From NCBI RefSeq assembly GCF_009676705.1, contig NZ_CP046046.1:1697501-1761500 (forward strand): DNA of 64,000 nucleotides. Reading direction: 5' to 3'. Each line of letters opens with the position of its first letter. The stretch's first letter is position 1. Below are positions 55,672 to 64,000 of this stretch, one piece after another. Made by a program: the position numbers and the translations under genes. The notes beneath the pieces are model-generated. The model was not told the origin of the DNA and made no database searches. It saw only the letters and a list, made by a program, of their open reading frames with translations. This stretch comes from Spiribacter sp. 2438 (GTDB lineage: Bacteria > Pseudomonadota > Gammaproteobacteria > Nitrococcales > Nitrococcaceae).

Positions 55672-56460
55672 TCACTCCGTGGTGACGATTAGTTCCACGC
55701 CCTGATCGGCCATCAGCTGCTGCAGCTGCGGGGATGGCGGTGCATCGGTGTACACCTGGCTGATCTGGTTGAGATGGGCCACCCGTACCAGGGCCCGCCG
55801 ACCGAACTTGCTCTGATCGGCGCCCAGCAATACCGACCGGGCATTGCCCAGCAGACCCTGCAGCACCCGAACCTCGCGATAGTCGAAATCCAGCAGGGTG
55901 CCGTCGGCATCAATCCCGGAGATCCCCATCACGGCGTAGTCCACCTTGAACTGGTTCATGAAGTCGATGGTGGCCTCGCCGGTGATGCCCCGGTCGCGAT
56001 GACGGACCACGCCGCCGGCGACAATCACTTCGTTCTCGGCGCTGTCCGCCAGCAGCATGGCGACGTTGAGATTGTTGGTGATCACCCGCAGCCCGCGATG
56101 ATCCCGCAGCGCCGCGGCCACGGCCTCGGCGGTGGTGCCCAGGGTGATGTACAGCGACGCCTCGTCGGGTATGCGCTGGGCGATGGCCGCGCCGATTCGC
56201 TGCTTGGCTTCGGGATTGAGCACCTGACGGGTCTGGTAGGCGACGTTCTCGACGCTGGAAGGCAACCCGGCCCCGCCGTGGTAGCGCCGCAGCAGCCCGG
56301 CGCCGGACAGATCGTTAATGTCCCGGCGAATGGTCTGGGCGGTGACGTCGAACTGCTCCGCCAGTCCCTCCACCGAGGCGAACCCGCGCTCGCGGATCAG
56401 GTTCATGATGGCCTGCTGGCGCCCGTTCAGCATTAGCCCCTCATCATCACTGGTGACCAC
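55672..56460 (-). CDS. glpR: DeoR-family glycerol regulon repressor
   Basis: 262 residues (253 if the ATG at 56433 is used). The N-terminal DeoR helix-turn-helix is MLNGRQQAIMNLIRERGFASVEGLAEQFDVTAQTIRRDINDLSGAGLLRRYHGGAGLPS, followed by the sugar-phosphate-sensing domain (YITLGTTAEAVAAALRDH, VIVAGGVVRHRDRGITGEATIDFMNQFKVDYAVMGISGIDADGTLLDFDYREVRV). It is positioned between glpK (divergent) and glpD with matching operators on both sides. Sensing glycerol-3-phosphate is typical for GlpR. Both starts have usable ribosome sites. Confidence 0.94.
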   Translation of the reverse strand: MVTSDDEGLMLNGRQQAIMNLIRERGFASVEGLAEQFDVTAQTIRRDINDLSGAGLLRRYHGGAGLPSSVENVAYQTRQVLNPEAKQRIGAAIAQRIPDEASLYITLGTTAEAVAAALRDHRGLRVITNNLNVAMLLADSAENEVIVAGGVVRHRDRGITGEATIDFMNQFKVDYAVMGISGIDADGTLLDFDYREVRVLQGLLGNARSVLLGADQSKFGRRALVRVAHLNQISQVYTDAPPSPQLQQLMADQGVELIVTTE

Positions 56461-56474
56461 CCCACTCCTCCCGG

Positions 56475-56512
56475 TTTTCGTTATTTTTCGCCTTTGAACG
56501 CCAAACTTGACT
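56475..56512 (+). promoter_or_regulatory. glpK upstream GlpR-type operator and -35 box
   Basis: TTTTCGTTATTTTTCG (56475-56490) is a direct repeat with 10-bp period, one base different from the glpD site. TTGACT at 56507-56512 is a good -35 box for glpK; the -10 (near TCATAC at 56531) is weak. GlpR probably represses glpK and itself from here. Inference from the shared motif. Confidence 0.55.
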
Positions 56513-56584
56513 TTTCATGGCGGAATTCGATCATACCGCGACAGACGAAGCGCGCAACAAATGCACGAGGAGGAGGGCAGCGGC

Positions 56585-58072
56585 ATGGCTGAACGCGACG
56601 GCATCCTGGCGATCGATCAGGGCACAACCAGCTCACGAGCCATCGTTTTCGACACCGATGGCCGCATAATGGCCACTTCACAGCAGGAGTTCCCCCAGCA
56701 CTATCCCCACAGCGGCTGGGTCGAGCACGACCCGCAGGACCTGTTGAACTCCACCGTCAGTACCTGCACCCGGGCATTGAAGGCGGCGAAGGCCGCGGGG
56801 GTGCATGCCCGCACCATCGGCATCACCAACCAGCGCGAGACCACCATCGTCTGGGACCGCCGCACCGGCGAGCCCATCCACAACGCCATTGTCTGGCAGG
56901 ACCGGCGCACCGCCGAGCGCTGCGCCGCCCTCAAGGCCGCCGGCCACGAACCGCTGGTGGCGGAACGCACCGGCCTATTGCTGGACCCCTACTTTTCGGC
57001 CACCAAGATCGCCTGGCTACTGGATAACGTGCCCGGCGCCCGGGCCCGCGCGGAAAAGGGCGAACTGGCGTTCGGCACCGTTGACACCTGGCTGCTCTGG
57101 AAACTCACCGGCGGCCGCAGCCACGCCACCGATGCCACCAACGCCAGCCGCACGCTGCTGTTCGACATCCACCGCCAGACCTGGGATGACGAGCTGCTGG
57201 CCCTGTTCGACATCCCTCGCGCCATCCTGCCGGAGGTGCGGGACAGTGCCGCCGACTTCGGCGTCACGGACGCCGAGGTGCTGGGCACCGAGCTGCCGGT
57301 GGAGGGCATCGCCGGCGACCAGCACGCCGCCGTGGTGGGTCAGGGATGTTTTGAGCCGGGCATGATCAAAAGCACCTACGGCACCGGCTGTTTTGCGCTG
57401 ATCAACACCGGCGAGGAGGCGGTGCCTTCCCGTAACCGCCTGCTCACCACCACCGCCTATCGCATCAACGGCAAGCCCACCTACGCCCTGGAGGGCGCGA
57501 TTTTCATCGCCGGCGCCGCCATTCAATGGCTGCGGGACGAACTGGGCATCATCGCCCACGCCTCCCAGAGCGAGGGGCTGGCCAACGACGCCGAAGCTGA
57601 AGGCCTGTACCTGGTGCCCGCCTTCACCGGCCTGGGTGCTCCCTGGTGGGACCCCAATGCCCGGGGCGCCATTTATGGACTGAATCGCAACACCGGCGTG
57701 GCGGAGTTTGTTCACGCCGCCCTGGACTCGGTCTGCCTGCAGACCGGCGACCTGCTGGAGGCCATGGCAGGCGATTCCAGCACGCCACAGAATACCCTGC
57801 GGGTGGACGGCGGCATGGTGGCCAACAGTTGGCTGTTGCAGCGGCTGGCGGACCTCACCGGCCTGGCGGTGGAACGCCCGGAAGTCATTGAGACCACGGC
57901 GCTGGGGGCGGCGTATCTGGCCGGACTGCAGCACGGCTTCTACAACTCGCTGGACGATCTCAACTCCCAGTGGGCACTGGATGCGCGCTTCGAGCCCGCC
58001 ATCAGTCGCAGTGCCCGGGAGCATATCGTCGAGGGCTGGCACGACGCGGTCCGGCGCACGCTGACCACCTGA
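56585..58072 (+). CDS. glpK: glycerol kinase
   Basis: Phosphorylates glycerol to glycerol-3-phosphate. The 495-residue FGGY kinase starts with [17 protein letters not shown]. It has [42 protein letters not shown] with the glycerol-binding residues, [25 protein letters not shown] and [21 protein letters not shown]. The ATG at 56585 follows a GAGGAGGAGG run. It diverges from glpR with a putative operator between, and feeds GlpD with substrate brought in by GlpSTPQV; no glpF is present. Confidence 0.97.
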   Translation: MAERDGILAIDQGTTSSRAIVFDTDGRIMATSQQEFPQHYPHSGWVEHDPQDLLNSTVSTCTRALKAAKAAGVHARTIGITNQRETTIVWDRRTGEPIHNAIVWQDRRTAERCAALKAAGHEPLVAERTGLLLDPYFSATKIAWLLDNVPGARARAEKGELAFGTVDTWLLWKLTGGRSHATDATNASRTLLFDIHRQTWDDELLALFDIPRAILPEVRDSAADFGVTDAEVLGTELPVEGIAGDQHAAVVGQGCFEPGMIKSTYGTGCFALINTGEEAVPSRNRLLTTTAYRINGKPTYALEGAIFIAGAAIQWLRDELGIIAHASQSEGLANDAEAEGLYLVPAFTGLGAPWWDPNARGAIYGLNRNTGVAEFVHAALDSVCLQTGDLLEAMAGDSSTPQNTLRVDGGMVANSWLLQRLADLTGLAVERPEVIETTALGAAYLAGLQHGFYNSLDDLNSQWALDARFEPAISRSAREHIVEGWHDAVRRTLTT

Positions 58073-58137
58073 TCACCCCGGCACATGGCCAGCCCGGCGA
58101 CGGTCGGGCTACCATGACGTTTTGTCTGGAGGCGAGC

Positions 58138-58581
58138 ATGCAGTATCTCCACACCATGGTGCGCATCAGCGACATCGACGAGTCGCTGCGGTTCTACTGC
58201 GGGCTGCTGGGCATGGAAGAGATCAGCCGCCGTGACCACGAGGCGGGGCGCTTCACGCTGATTTTTCTGGCAGCGCCGGCGGACGTGGACCGGGCCCGCT
58301 CCGATGACCGGGCCCCGATGCTGGAACTGACCTGGAACTGGGACCCGGAAACCTTCAGCGGCGGACGCAACTTCGGCCACCTGGCCTATCGGGTCAATGA
58401 CATTTACGGCCTGTGCCAACGGCTGATGGACAATGGGGTCACCATCAACCGGCCACCCCGGGACGGCCGCATGGCCTTCGTCAAGTCGCCGGATGGCATC
58501 TCCATTGAACTGCTGCAGAGCGGCGACCCACTGCCCGAGCAGGAACCCTGGGTGTCCATGCCCAACACCGGGAGCTGGTAG
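58138..58581 (+). CDS. gloA: lactoylglutathione lyase (glyoxalase I)
   Basis: Converts the methylglyoxal-glutathione hemithioacetal to S-lactoylglutathione. The 147-residue protein has the metal ligands H5, E63 (MLELTWNW), H81 (NFGHLAYRV) and E124 (GISIELLQ) in the order of GloA (E. coli 135). Methylglyoxal is a by-product of glycerol and DHAP metabolism, which fits its place right after glpK. The ATG at 58138 follows CTGGAGG. tspO starts 2 bases after its stop. Confidence 0.94.
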   Translation: MQYLHTMVRISDIDESLRFYCGLLGMEEISRRDHEAGRFTLIFLAAPADVDRARSDDRAPMLELTWNWDPETFSGGRNFGHLAYRVNDIYGLCQRLMDNGVTINRPPRDGRMAFVKSPDGISIELLQSGDPLPEQEPWVSMPNTGSW

Positions 58582-58583
58582 TC

Positions 58584-59090
58584 ATGGCCGCAACGCTGCC
58601 CATGGATGATCGGCGCCGGGACCTGCTGGGTCTCGGCGGCTGGACCCTGCTGGTGGTGGTCACCGCCATGGGCGGCATCCTCAGCCCCCCGGGGGACTGG
58701 TACGCCGCGCTTCAAAAACCCCCGCTCACGCCACCGAATGCGGTGTTCCCGGTGGCGTGGACGCTGCTGTACGCCACCATGATCGCCGCGGCCTGGATGG
58801 TATGGCGGCGGGTGGGGCTGCTGGCCGGCATGGCCGCGCTGCTGCCGTTCATTGCCCAGCTGGGGGCCAACGGGCTCTGGAGCATCGTGTTTTTCCAGTG
58901 GCACCGCCCGGATCTGGCGCTGGTCAACCTGGTGGTGCTGTGGCTGCTGGTGGCGCTGACCATTGTTCGATTCCGGCGCGTTCATCCGCCGGCGGGCTGG
59001 CTGCTGCTGCCCTACCTGGCATGGCTGACTTTCGCCGGCTATCTGAACATCGGCATTATCGTGCTCAACGGGCCGGCACCGCCGGCCTGA
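58584..59090 (+). CDS. TspO/MBR family membrane protein
   Basis: 168 residues with five predicted helices and the family signature WYAALQKPPLTPPNAVFPVAWTLLYATM plus QLGANGLWSIVFFQWHRPDLALVNLVVLW and a final FAGYLNIGIIVLN. TspO proteins bind porphyrins and act in stress and tetrapyrrole responses. It lies 2 bases after gloA. The convergent LysR gene ends 7 bases away. Confidence 0.93.
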   Translation: MAATLPMDDRRRDLLGLGGWTLLVVVTAMGGILSPPGDWYAALQKPPLTPPNAVFPVAWTLLYATMIAAAWMVWRRVGLLAGMAALLPFIAQLGANGLWSIVFFQWHRPDLALVNLVVLWLLVALTIVRFRRVHPPAGWLLLPYLAWLTFAGYLNIGIIVLNGPAPPA

Positions 59091-59097
59091 ACCCCGA

Positions 59098-60060
59098 CTA
59101 GCCCTCGCGGCGGATCCGCTCGGCCCACTCGGCCTCGGTAAATTCCAGACCCTCCCGCTCCCACGGGGGGACCGGGGTAAACACTTCCACCAGAAAGTCC
59201 ACGAATGCCCGCACCTTTCGGGAGAGATGGCGACGGTGTGGGTAGATCAGGAAATATGCCGAGCTCTCGTGGGGATACTGGGGCAGCACCGGCACCAGAT
59301 CCCCCCGGCGAATGGCCGGCATCACCAGCCAGGTGGACAGCCGCGCCAGGCCCAGGCCCGCCAGCGCTCCCTCGTACAGGGCGTCGGCGGTATTGGCGCG
59401 GAAGTTGCCTTTGACATGCATCACCCGGTGGCCCTGCTCACCATCTTCAAAGGCCCAGTCGTTGAACTGCGACACTTCGTAGAGCGTCAGGCAGTTGTGA
59501 TTGAGCAGATCCTCGGGACTGGTGGGTTTGCCATGGCGATCCACGTAATCCGGTGATGCACAGATGATGCGGCGATTGACGCACAGCCGCCGGGCGATCA
59601 TCGATGGGTCCTCCATCTGCTCGCGCCACTGAATGGCCACATCGATGCCTTCCTCGATGAGGTCCACATGCCGGTCGGTGAGCTCCACCTCGACGTTGAG
59701 GTCCGGATAGCGCTCCAGAAACTCCGCCATTCGCGGCAGCACCTCCACCCGCCCAAAGGCCGAGGTGGCCGCCACCCGCAACGTGCCCCGGGGGTTTTCA
59801 TTGAGGGCGGTGACCGCTTCTTCAGCTTCCTCGATTTCCTGAACGATGCGGGCCGAACGCTCGTAGTAGGCCTGCCCCACCTCGGTGAGGCTGACCCGGC
59901 GGGTGGTGCGATTGAAAAGTCGCACGCCCAGGCGGTCTTCCAGGCGCCGAATCTGTTTGCTCACCGCCGAGGGGGTCAGGTCGAGATCCCGCGCCGCCGC
60001 GGAAAAGCTGCCCTTGTCCACGGCCCGCACGAACATGTGCATTTCTGCTGCACGATCCAT
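59098..60060 (-). CDS. LysR-family transcriptional regulator
   Basis: 320 residues: N-terminal winged helix FVRAVDKGSFSAAARDLDLTPSAVSKQIRRLEDRLGVRLFNRTTRRVSLTEVGQAYYERS and a periplasmic-binding-like effector domain (NPRGTLRVAATSAFGRVEVLPRMAEFLERYPDLNVEVELTDRHVDLIEEGIDVAIQW). It resembles the CrgA/DmlR-like subgroup often seen near transport genes. It lies 45 bases after azlD on the same strand, so it may regulate the azlC/azlD/RND block upstream. Effector unknown. Confidence 0.92.
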   Translation of the reverse strand: MDRAAEMHMFVRAVDKGSFSAAARDLDLTPSAVSKQIRRLEDRLGVRLFNRTTRRVSLTEVGQAYYERSARIVQEIEEAEEAVTALNENPRGTLRVAATSAFGRVEVLPRMAEFLERYPDLNVEVELTDRHVDLIEEGIDVAIQWREQMEDPSMIARRLCVNRRIICASPDYVDRHGKPTSPEDLLNHNCLTLYEVSQFNDWAFEDGEQGHRVMHVKGNFRANTADALYEGALAGLGLARLSTWLVMPAIRRGDLVPVLPQYPHESSAYFLIYPHRRHLSRKVRAFVDFLVEVFTPVPPWEREGLEFTEAEWAERIRREG

Positions 60061-60105
60061 GGCAATTGATCCTGTCGGGCAAAAGTCGGTGTATTGACGC
60101 GTCCA

Positions 60106-60420
60106 TTATGTCACAGCCCGCAGGGTCCACAGGACCACCATGCCCGCCGCCAGCGTCGACAGGGTGCCATGAGTCCGCCAGGCCACCAGCGCAGCCACCG
60201 CCCCCGCCGCCAGCCGTGGGCCGTCCAGGGTGCCGTCCTCGGCGAAACGGATCAGGCCGGGCATCACCAGGGCCGCGAACACCGCCGGCGGCACATAGTT
60301 CAACCCGCGGCGTACCAGGTCAGGCAGCCGCAGCCGGCCGCCGAACACCAGAAAAGCACCCCGCCACAGAAAGGTGCCGATGCCAATGACGACGATCACC
60401 CCCCAGAGCGGATCAATCAC
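60106..60420 (-). CDS. AzlD-type branched-chain amino acid transport subunit
   Basis: 104 residues with about three hydrophobic helices and the AzlD pattern WGVIVVIGIGTFLWRGAFLVFGG, RRGLNYVPPAVFAALVMPGLIRF. The GTG at 60420 lies 8 bases inside the azlC end and gives the typical length; a longer upstream reading would overlap azlC further. AzlC/AzlD (YgaZ/YgaH in enterics) form an exporter of branched-chain amino acids or related compounds. The pair sits between an RND pump and a LysR regulator. Confidence 0.88.
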   Translation of the reverse strand: MIDPLWGVIVVIGIGTFLWRGAFLVFGGRLRLPDLVRRGLNYVPPAVFAALVMPGLIRFAEDGTLDGPRLAAGAVAALVAWRTHGTLSTLAAGMVVLWTLRAVT

Positions 60421-61102
60421 GGCGCAGCACCCCCTCGGCGATGACGCCGGCGGCAATACCGGCCAGGGCGCCCAGCGTCAGGCCCAGACCCGCCGGCAAC
60501 CCCTGGCCCAGCACCGCGCCGCCACCCCCCACCACCGCGGCGATCAGCGATGGCCGGGAATTGACCGCCGGCACCAGCAGGGCGAGGAAGATCAAGGGCA
60601 CGATGAATCCCAGCTCCCAGCTGGGCGGCAGCGCCGTACCGGCCCAGTAACCGAACCCCGTGGACAGCTGCCAGAAGACCCACAGAGGCAGGGCCGCGCC
60701 CAGGTAGAACCAGTGATTGGCGGGCAGCGGCTCATCGCTCATCACCCGGGTGACAGTGAGCGCATACGCCTGATCGGTGAGCAGATAGGCCATGGGCGCC
60801 CGCCAGCGCACCGGCAGGTGGCGGAAATACGGGGCCAGATGGGCGCTGTACATGACCATGCGCAGGTTGATCAGCAACGCGGTGGCCACCACCAGCGTGC
60901 TGGCGGCGCCGGCGTCGATGAGCTGCAGGGCCGCCAGCTGAGACGCACCGGCAAACACAATCACCGACAACGCCATGGTCAGATCCAGCCCCAGTCCGGC
61001 ATCGAGCCCGGCCACGCCCGCGGTCACCCCGAAGGGCATTACCGCCGCCACCATGGGCGCCACCGCCCGCATGCCGGCAAAAACCGCCGCTCGCCGATTC
61101 AC
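60413..61102 (-). CDS. AzlC-type branched-chain amino acid export permease
   Basis: 229 residues with about seven hydrophobic helices and the family segments MVAAVMPFGVTAGVAGLDAGLGLDLTMALSVIVFAGASQLAALQLIDAGAA and LLINLRMVMYSAHLAPYFRHLP. The GTG at 61102 overlaps the RND stop (GTGA), so it is translated right after the pump. The small partner AzlD follows with an 8-base overlap. Leucine/valine export, as for YgaZH, is the family expectation; the true substrate is unknown. Confidence 0.88.
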   Translation of the reverse strand: MNRRAAVFAGMRAVAPMVAAVMPFGVTAGVAGLDAGLGLDLTMALSVIVFAGASQLAALQLIDAGAASTLVVATALLINLRMVMYSAHLAPYFRHLPVRWRAPMAYLLTDQAYALTVTRVMSDEPLPANHWFYLGAALPLWVFWQLSTGFGYWAGTALPPSWELGFIVPLIFLALLVPAVNSRPSLIAAVVGGGGAVLGQGLPAGLGLTLGALAGIAAGVIAEGVLRRD

Positions 61103-64000
61103 GAGCCAGGCGATCCGCGGCGCCAGCGCCTCTGCCAGTGATGGGCCAGCATCAGCAGACACGGCGTCAGCACCAGGGTGAGCACCGTCGCAAAGGTAAG
61201 GCCGCCGGCAATGGTGGAAGACAGCTGGGCCCACCACTGGGTGGACGGGGCGTTGTATTCGATGGTGCGGCCGAGAATGTCCACGTTCAGCTGCAGCACC
61301 ATAGGCATCAGCCCCAGCACCGTGGTGAACGAGGCCAGCAGCACCGGCCGCATACGCTGCGCCGCGGTTCGCAGGATGGCCTCGGTCACCGACAGCCCCT
61401 CCCGTCGCAATACGTTGTAGGTGTCAATCAACACAATGTTGTTGTTCACCACGACGCCAGCCAGGGCAATCATGCCAACGCCGCTCATCACCACTCCCAG
61501 GGGCCGCTGGGTGATCATCAACCCCAACAGCACCCCGGCAGTGGACAGCGCCACGGCACTCAACACCAGCGCCGCCTGATAAAAGCTGTTGAACTGAGTG
61601 ACCAGGATCACCGCCATCAACCCCAGGGCCACCACAAAGGCCTGAACAAGAAAGGTCTGCGCTTCCCGCTGATCCTCGTCTTCGCCGCGGAAGCGCACCA
61701 TGACTCCTTCCGGCGGCGGATCCTGCTCAAGGGCACTGCGCAGGGCCTGCACCCGCTCGCTCACCAGCCGGCCGGACTCCACGTCCGCGCTCAACGTCAG
61801 CACCCGCTGCCCGTCCACCCGATCCAGAGTGCCGATGCGGGGCACCGGCACGAAGTCGACGAAGTTGCTCACCGGCACCTGACCAAAGCGCGTGGGCACC
61901 CGCAGCTGGCCGAGGCTGTCCAGGCTGCGCTGCTCCAGGGGAAACCGCACCCGAATGTCCACTTCGTCATCGGCATCATCCGGGCGGTAGTCGGCAATCA
62001 GGACCCCGGTGGTGACCAGCTGGACGGCGTTGCCCAGCAGGCTGATGTCCGCGTCATGCCGGACGGCTTTTTCCCGATCCACCTGCAGCGACCAGTCGAT
62101 GCCGGGCAGCGCCCGATTGTCTTCTATGTCGGCGAATCCGCCCAGTGACTCCATGCGCTCACGCACCGCCTCGACGCTGGCGGGCAATTGGTCCGGCGGA
62201 CCGCTGAGCTGCAGCTCGATGGGCTTGGGCTGGGCCGGCCCCTGCTGCTGCTGGGTGATCTGGGTGCGAATGCCCGGTACATCCGCCACCGCGGCCCGGA
62301 TGTCCTCAATAATGGCCACCGCCGGGCGCCGATGGCGCCAGTCGACGAACTCCAGCTGCACCACCCCCACGGCGTCGCGGGCGAGCCCCTGACCGCCCAC
62401 CCGGGTGGGATCCGCCACGGTGCGGGCGTAGACGAAGGCGACTTCATCAAAGTCGGCTAGCCGCGATTCCACCGAGCGCATGAGGGCGTCTTTTTCGTGA
62501 ACCGACAGATCCCCCCGGGCCTGGACCTGCACCCGGGCGTATTCCGGCTCCACCGAGGGGAAAAACTCCACCCCGGCCCCTAGCCGGCCATAGGCCGCAT
62601 AGGTGGCCACCACCACCAGCAGAATGCCCAGCGACACCGTGCCCGGCCGCTTCAGCGCCCGCCCCAGCCAGCGCACATAAAAACCGCTAAAGCCGTCCAG
62701 CTGATTGAGGTCACCGGACTCGGCAATGCGGATACGCGCCTGATGGCTGCCCTGCTCGCCCCCCTGGCGACCGAACACACCCCCCAGCACCGGGATGAAG
62801 ATCAGGGCCATGGCCAGGGACGCGGTGAGGGTGAAAATCACCGTAATGGGCAGGAATTTCATGAACTGCCCGACCATCCCGCCCCAGAACAGCAGCGGCA
62901 CGAACACCGACAGCGTGGTCAGCGTCGCCGCGGTAATGGGCCAGGCCATGCGCTTGGCGCCATAACGGTAGGCGTCCGGCGCCGACCAGCCCTCGGTCAT
63001 GCGCCGTTCCGCCAGCTCCACCACCACAATGGCGGCGTCCACCAGCATGCCCACCACCAGAATCAGGCTGAACAGCACCACAATGTTCATGGTGTAGCCC
63101 AGGGCATACACCGCCAGGATACCGGTCAGAAAGGCGCCGGGGATGGCCAGCCCCACCAGCATGGCGGGCCGCCAGCCCATCACCGCCACCACCACCAGCA
63201 TGACCAGCACCACGGCGGTCAGGACGTTGTTCTGCAGGTCCCGGAGCATGGTGCGAATGTCCTGGGAGCGATCCTGCAGGTAGGTGGCCTCGAGGGCGGC
63301 GGGCCACTCGGCGCGGCTCTGCTCCACCAGGGCGCGGATCTGGTCATTCACCTCGATGATGTTGGCCCCCACCCGCTTGGAGACTTCCAGGGTGATGGCC
63401 GGCTCGCCGTTAATGCGGACGAACTCGGTGGGGTCCTTGAAGGTGCGTCGCACCTGGGCCACGTCGGCAAAGGTGACCACCCGGTCATCCACCACCTTCA
63501 CCGGCAGGCCGAGCACATCGTCCATGTCCTCAATGACCCCCGGCACCCGCACCGCCAGCCGGCCGGCGCCGGTGTCCAGAGCCCCGGCGGCGATCAGGCG
63601 GTTGTTGCGGTCCACCAGGCTGAACAACTCCTCATACGAGACGTTGTAGGTCTGCATGACCCGGTCATCCACCGCCACTTCCAGCAGCTCTTCCCGGTCA
63701 CCGCCGATCTCGGCTTCGAGCACGCCGGGCAGCGCTTCGATGCGGTCCTGCAGGGCGCGGGCGGTTTCCAGCAGCGAGCGCTCCGGCAGGGGCCCGGACA
63801 GGGCCACGGTCAGCACCGGAAACAGCGCCACGTTGATTTCGTTCACCCGGGGTTCTTCGGCCCCCTGGGGCAGGTCCGCCTTGGCAATGTCTACGCCTTC
63901 ACGAACGTCGGCCAGGGCCTGATCGGCATCAAAGCCGGCATCGAATTCCAGGGTAATCGAGGCAAACCCCTCGGCGGCGGTGCCCTTGATCTGGTCGACG
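61099..64000 (-). CDS. RND efflux pump permease (5' end beyond window)
   Basis: Partial gene; the visible 966 residues are the C-terminal bulk of an inner-membrane RND transporter. The reading frame remains open to the right edge, beginning VDQIKGTAAEGFASITLEFDAGFD. Hydrophobic blocks and periplasmic domains alternate as in AcrB. The TM4 motif reads VVGMLVDAAIVVVELAERRMTEG, keeping the first Asp of the AcrB D407/D408 pair but changing the second to Ala. No membrane-fusion partner is inside the window. AzlC follows with coupled translation. Substrate unknown. Confidence 0.92.
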   Translation of the reverse strand, partial: VDQIKGTAAEGFASITLEFDAGFDADQALADVREGVDIAKADLPQGAEEPRVNEINVALFPVLTVALSGPLPERSLLETARALQDRIEALPGVLEAEIGGDREELLEVAVDDRVMQTYNVSYEELFSLVDRNNRLIAAGALDTGAGRLAVRVPGVIEDMDDVLGLPVKVVDDRVVTFADVAQVRRTFKDPTEFVRINGEPAITLEVSKRVGANIIEVNDQIRALVEQSRAEWPAALEATYLQDRSQDIRTMLRDLQNNVLTAVVLVMLVVVAVMGWRPAMLVGLAIPGAFLTGILAVYALGYTMNIVVLFSLILVVGMLVDAAIVVVELAERRMTEGWSAPDAYRYGAKRMAWPITAATLTTLSVFVPLLFWGGMVGQFMKFLPITVIFTLTASLAMALIFIPVLGGVFGRQGGEQGSHQARIRIAESGDLNQLDGFSGFYVRWLGRALKRPGTVSLGILLVVVATYAAYGRLGAGVEFFPSVEPEYARVQVQARGDLSVHEKDALMRSVESRLADFDEVAFVYARTVADPTRVGGQGLARDAVGVVQLEFVDWRHRRPAVAIIEDIRAAVADVPGIRTQITQQQQGPAQPKPIELQLSGPPDQLPASVEAVRERMESLGGFADIEDNRALPGIDWSLQVDREKAVRHDADISLLGNAVQLVTTGVLIADYRPDDADDEVDIRVRFPLEQRSLDSLGQLRVPTRFGQVPVSNFVDFVPVPRIGTLDRVDGQRVLTLSADVESGRLVSERVQALRSALEQDPPPEGVMVRFRGEDEDQREAQTFLVQAFVVALGLMAVILVTQFNSFYQAALVLSAVALSTAGVLLGLMITQRPLGVVMSGVGMIALAGVVVNNNIVLIDTYNVLRREGLSVTEAILRTAAQRMRPVLLASFTTVLGLMPMVLQLNVDILGRTIEYNAPSTQWWAQLSSTIAGGLTFATVLTLVLTPCLLMLAHHWQRRWRRGSPGS

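Noticed and set aside
58091-58110. Hairpin AGCCCG-N8-CGGGCT after glpK as a terminator
   Set aside because: The stem is only 6 bp and the following T-run is short and displaced; support is too weak for a feature.

Overview
The window is a GC-rich, gene-dense piece of a gammaproteobacterial chromosome. Genes are separated by a few bases or overlap, several start with GTG, and no gap exceeds 300 bases. Gene content and synteny (fis-purH-purD, rubredoxin-thiE-hemL, hemJ, a PPi-type phosphofructokinase, otsB-GH15-otsA, betIBA, and a glycerol ABC system instead of GlpF) suggest a halophilic or halotolerant member of the Ectothiorhodospiraceae/Chromatiales. That placement is inference from content; I could not run a phylogeny. 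I saw no rRNA, tRNA, CRISPR array, phage or insertion sequence.

Region by region. 1-5.3 kb: tyrS diverges from a cell-wall pair (M23 endopeptidase, anmK), then erpA and argC. 5.4-13.1 kb: a TlpA-like thioredoxin, hemJ, an Irr-like Fur protein, ptsP-rppH, a HAD phosphatase, a copper chaperone with a histidine tail, hemN behind an FNR-like promoter, and a YbaN-like protein. 13-20 kb: one long leftward run, pfp and then ppa-ATR-prmA-fis-purH-purD-MAPEG. 20.1-29.2 kb: a membrane protein coupled to mpl, ubiX, a DedA-PAP2-LssY fusion, hemL-thiE-rubredoxin, cpdA, a polysaccharide deacetylase and a YfaZ-like porin. 29.3-37.6 kb: an FAD oxidase, a MetF-like protein with a small membrane partner, a YajG lipoprotein, the trehalose genes otsB-GH15-otsA, and dinB.

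37.5-48 kb: an orphan betaine/choline binding protein diverges from betI-betB-betA around a clear BetI operator. A Pat-type acetyltransferase follows, then a copper ATPase (copA) with a CsoR/RcnR-family regulator. 48-58.1 kb: a complete glycerol regulon (glpV, DUF2160, glpQ, glpP, glpT, glpS, glpD, glpR, and divergent glpK) with two nearly identical putative GlpR operators. 58.1-64 kb: glyoxalase I, TspO, a LysR regulator, AzlD/AzlC, and the 3' part of an RND efflux pump that runs off the right edge.

The genes describe an osmotically challenged heterotroph. It takes up glycerol by ABC transport and feeds it through GlpK and GlpD. It makes trehalose (OtsA/OtsB) and oxidises choline to betaine (BetA/BetB) as compatible solutes, manages copper with CopA and a PCu(A)C chaperone, and carries several heme-pathway steps (HemJ, HemN, HemL) with a probable heme-sensing regulator. 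The most interesting observations are the asymmetric GlpS/GlpT ATPase pair, in which one of the two composite ATP sites appears degenerate; the copA promoter with its operator inside a 19-bp spacer, paired with a C-H-H metal-site regulator; the Irr-like protein; the DedA-PAP2-LssY fusion; and the possible leaderless endopeptidase gene.
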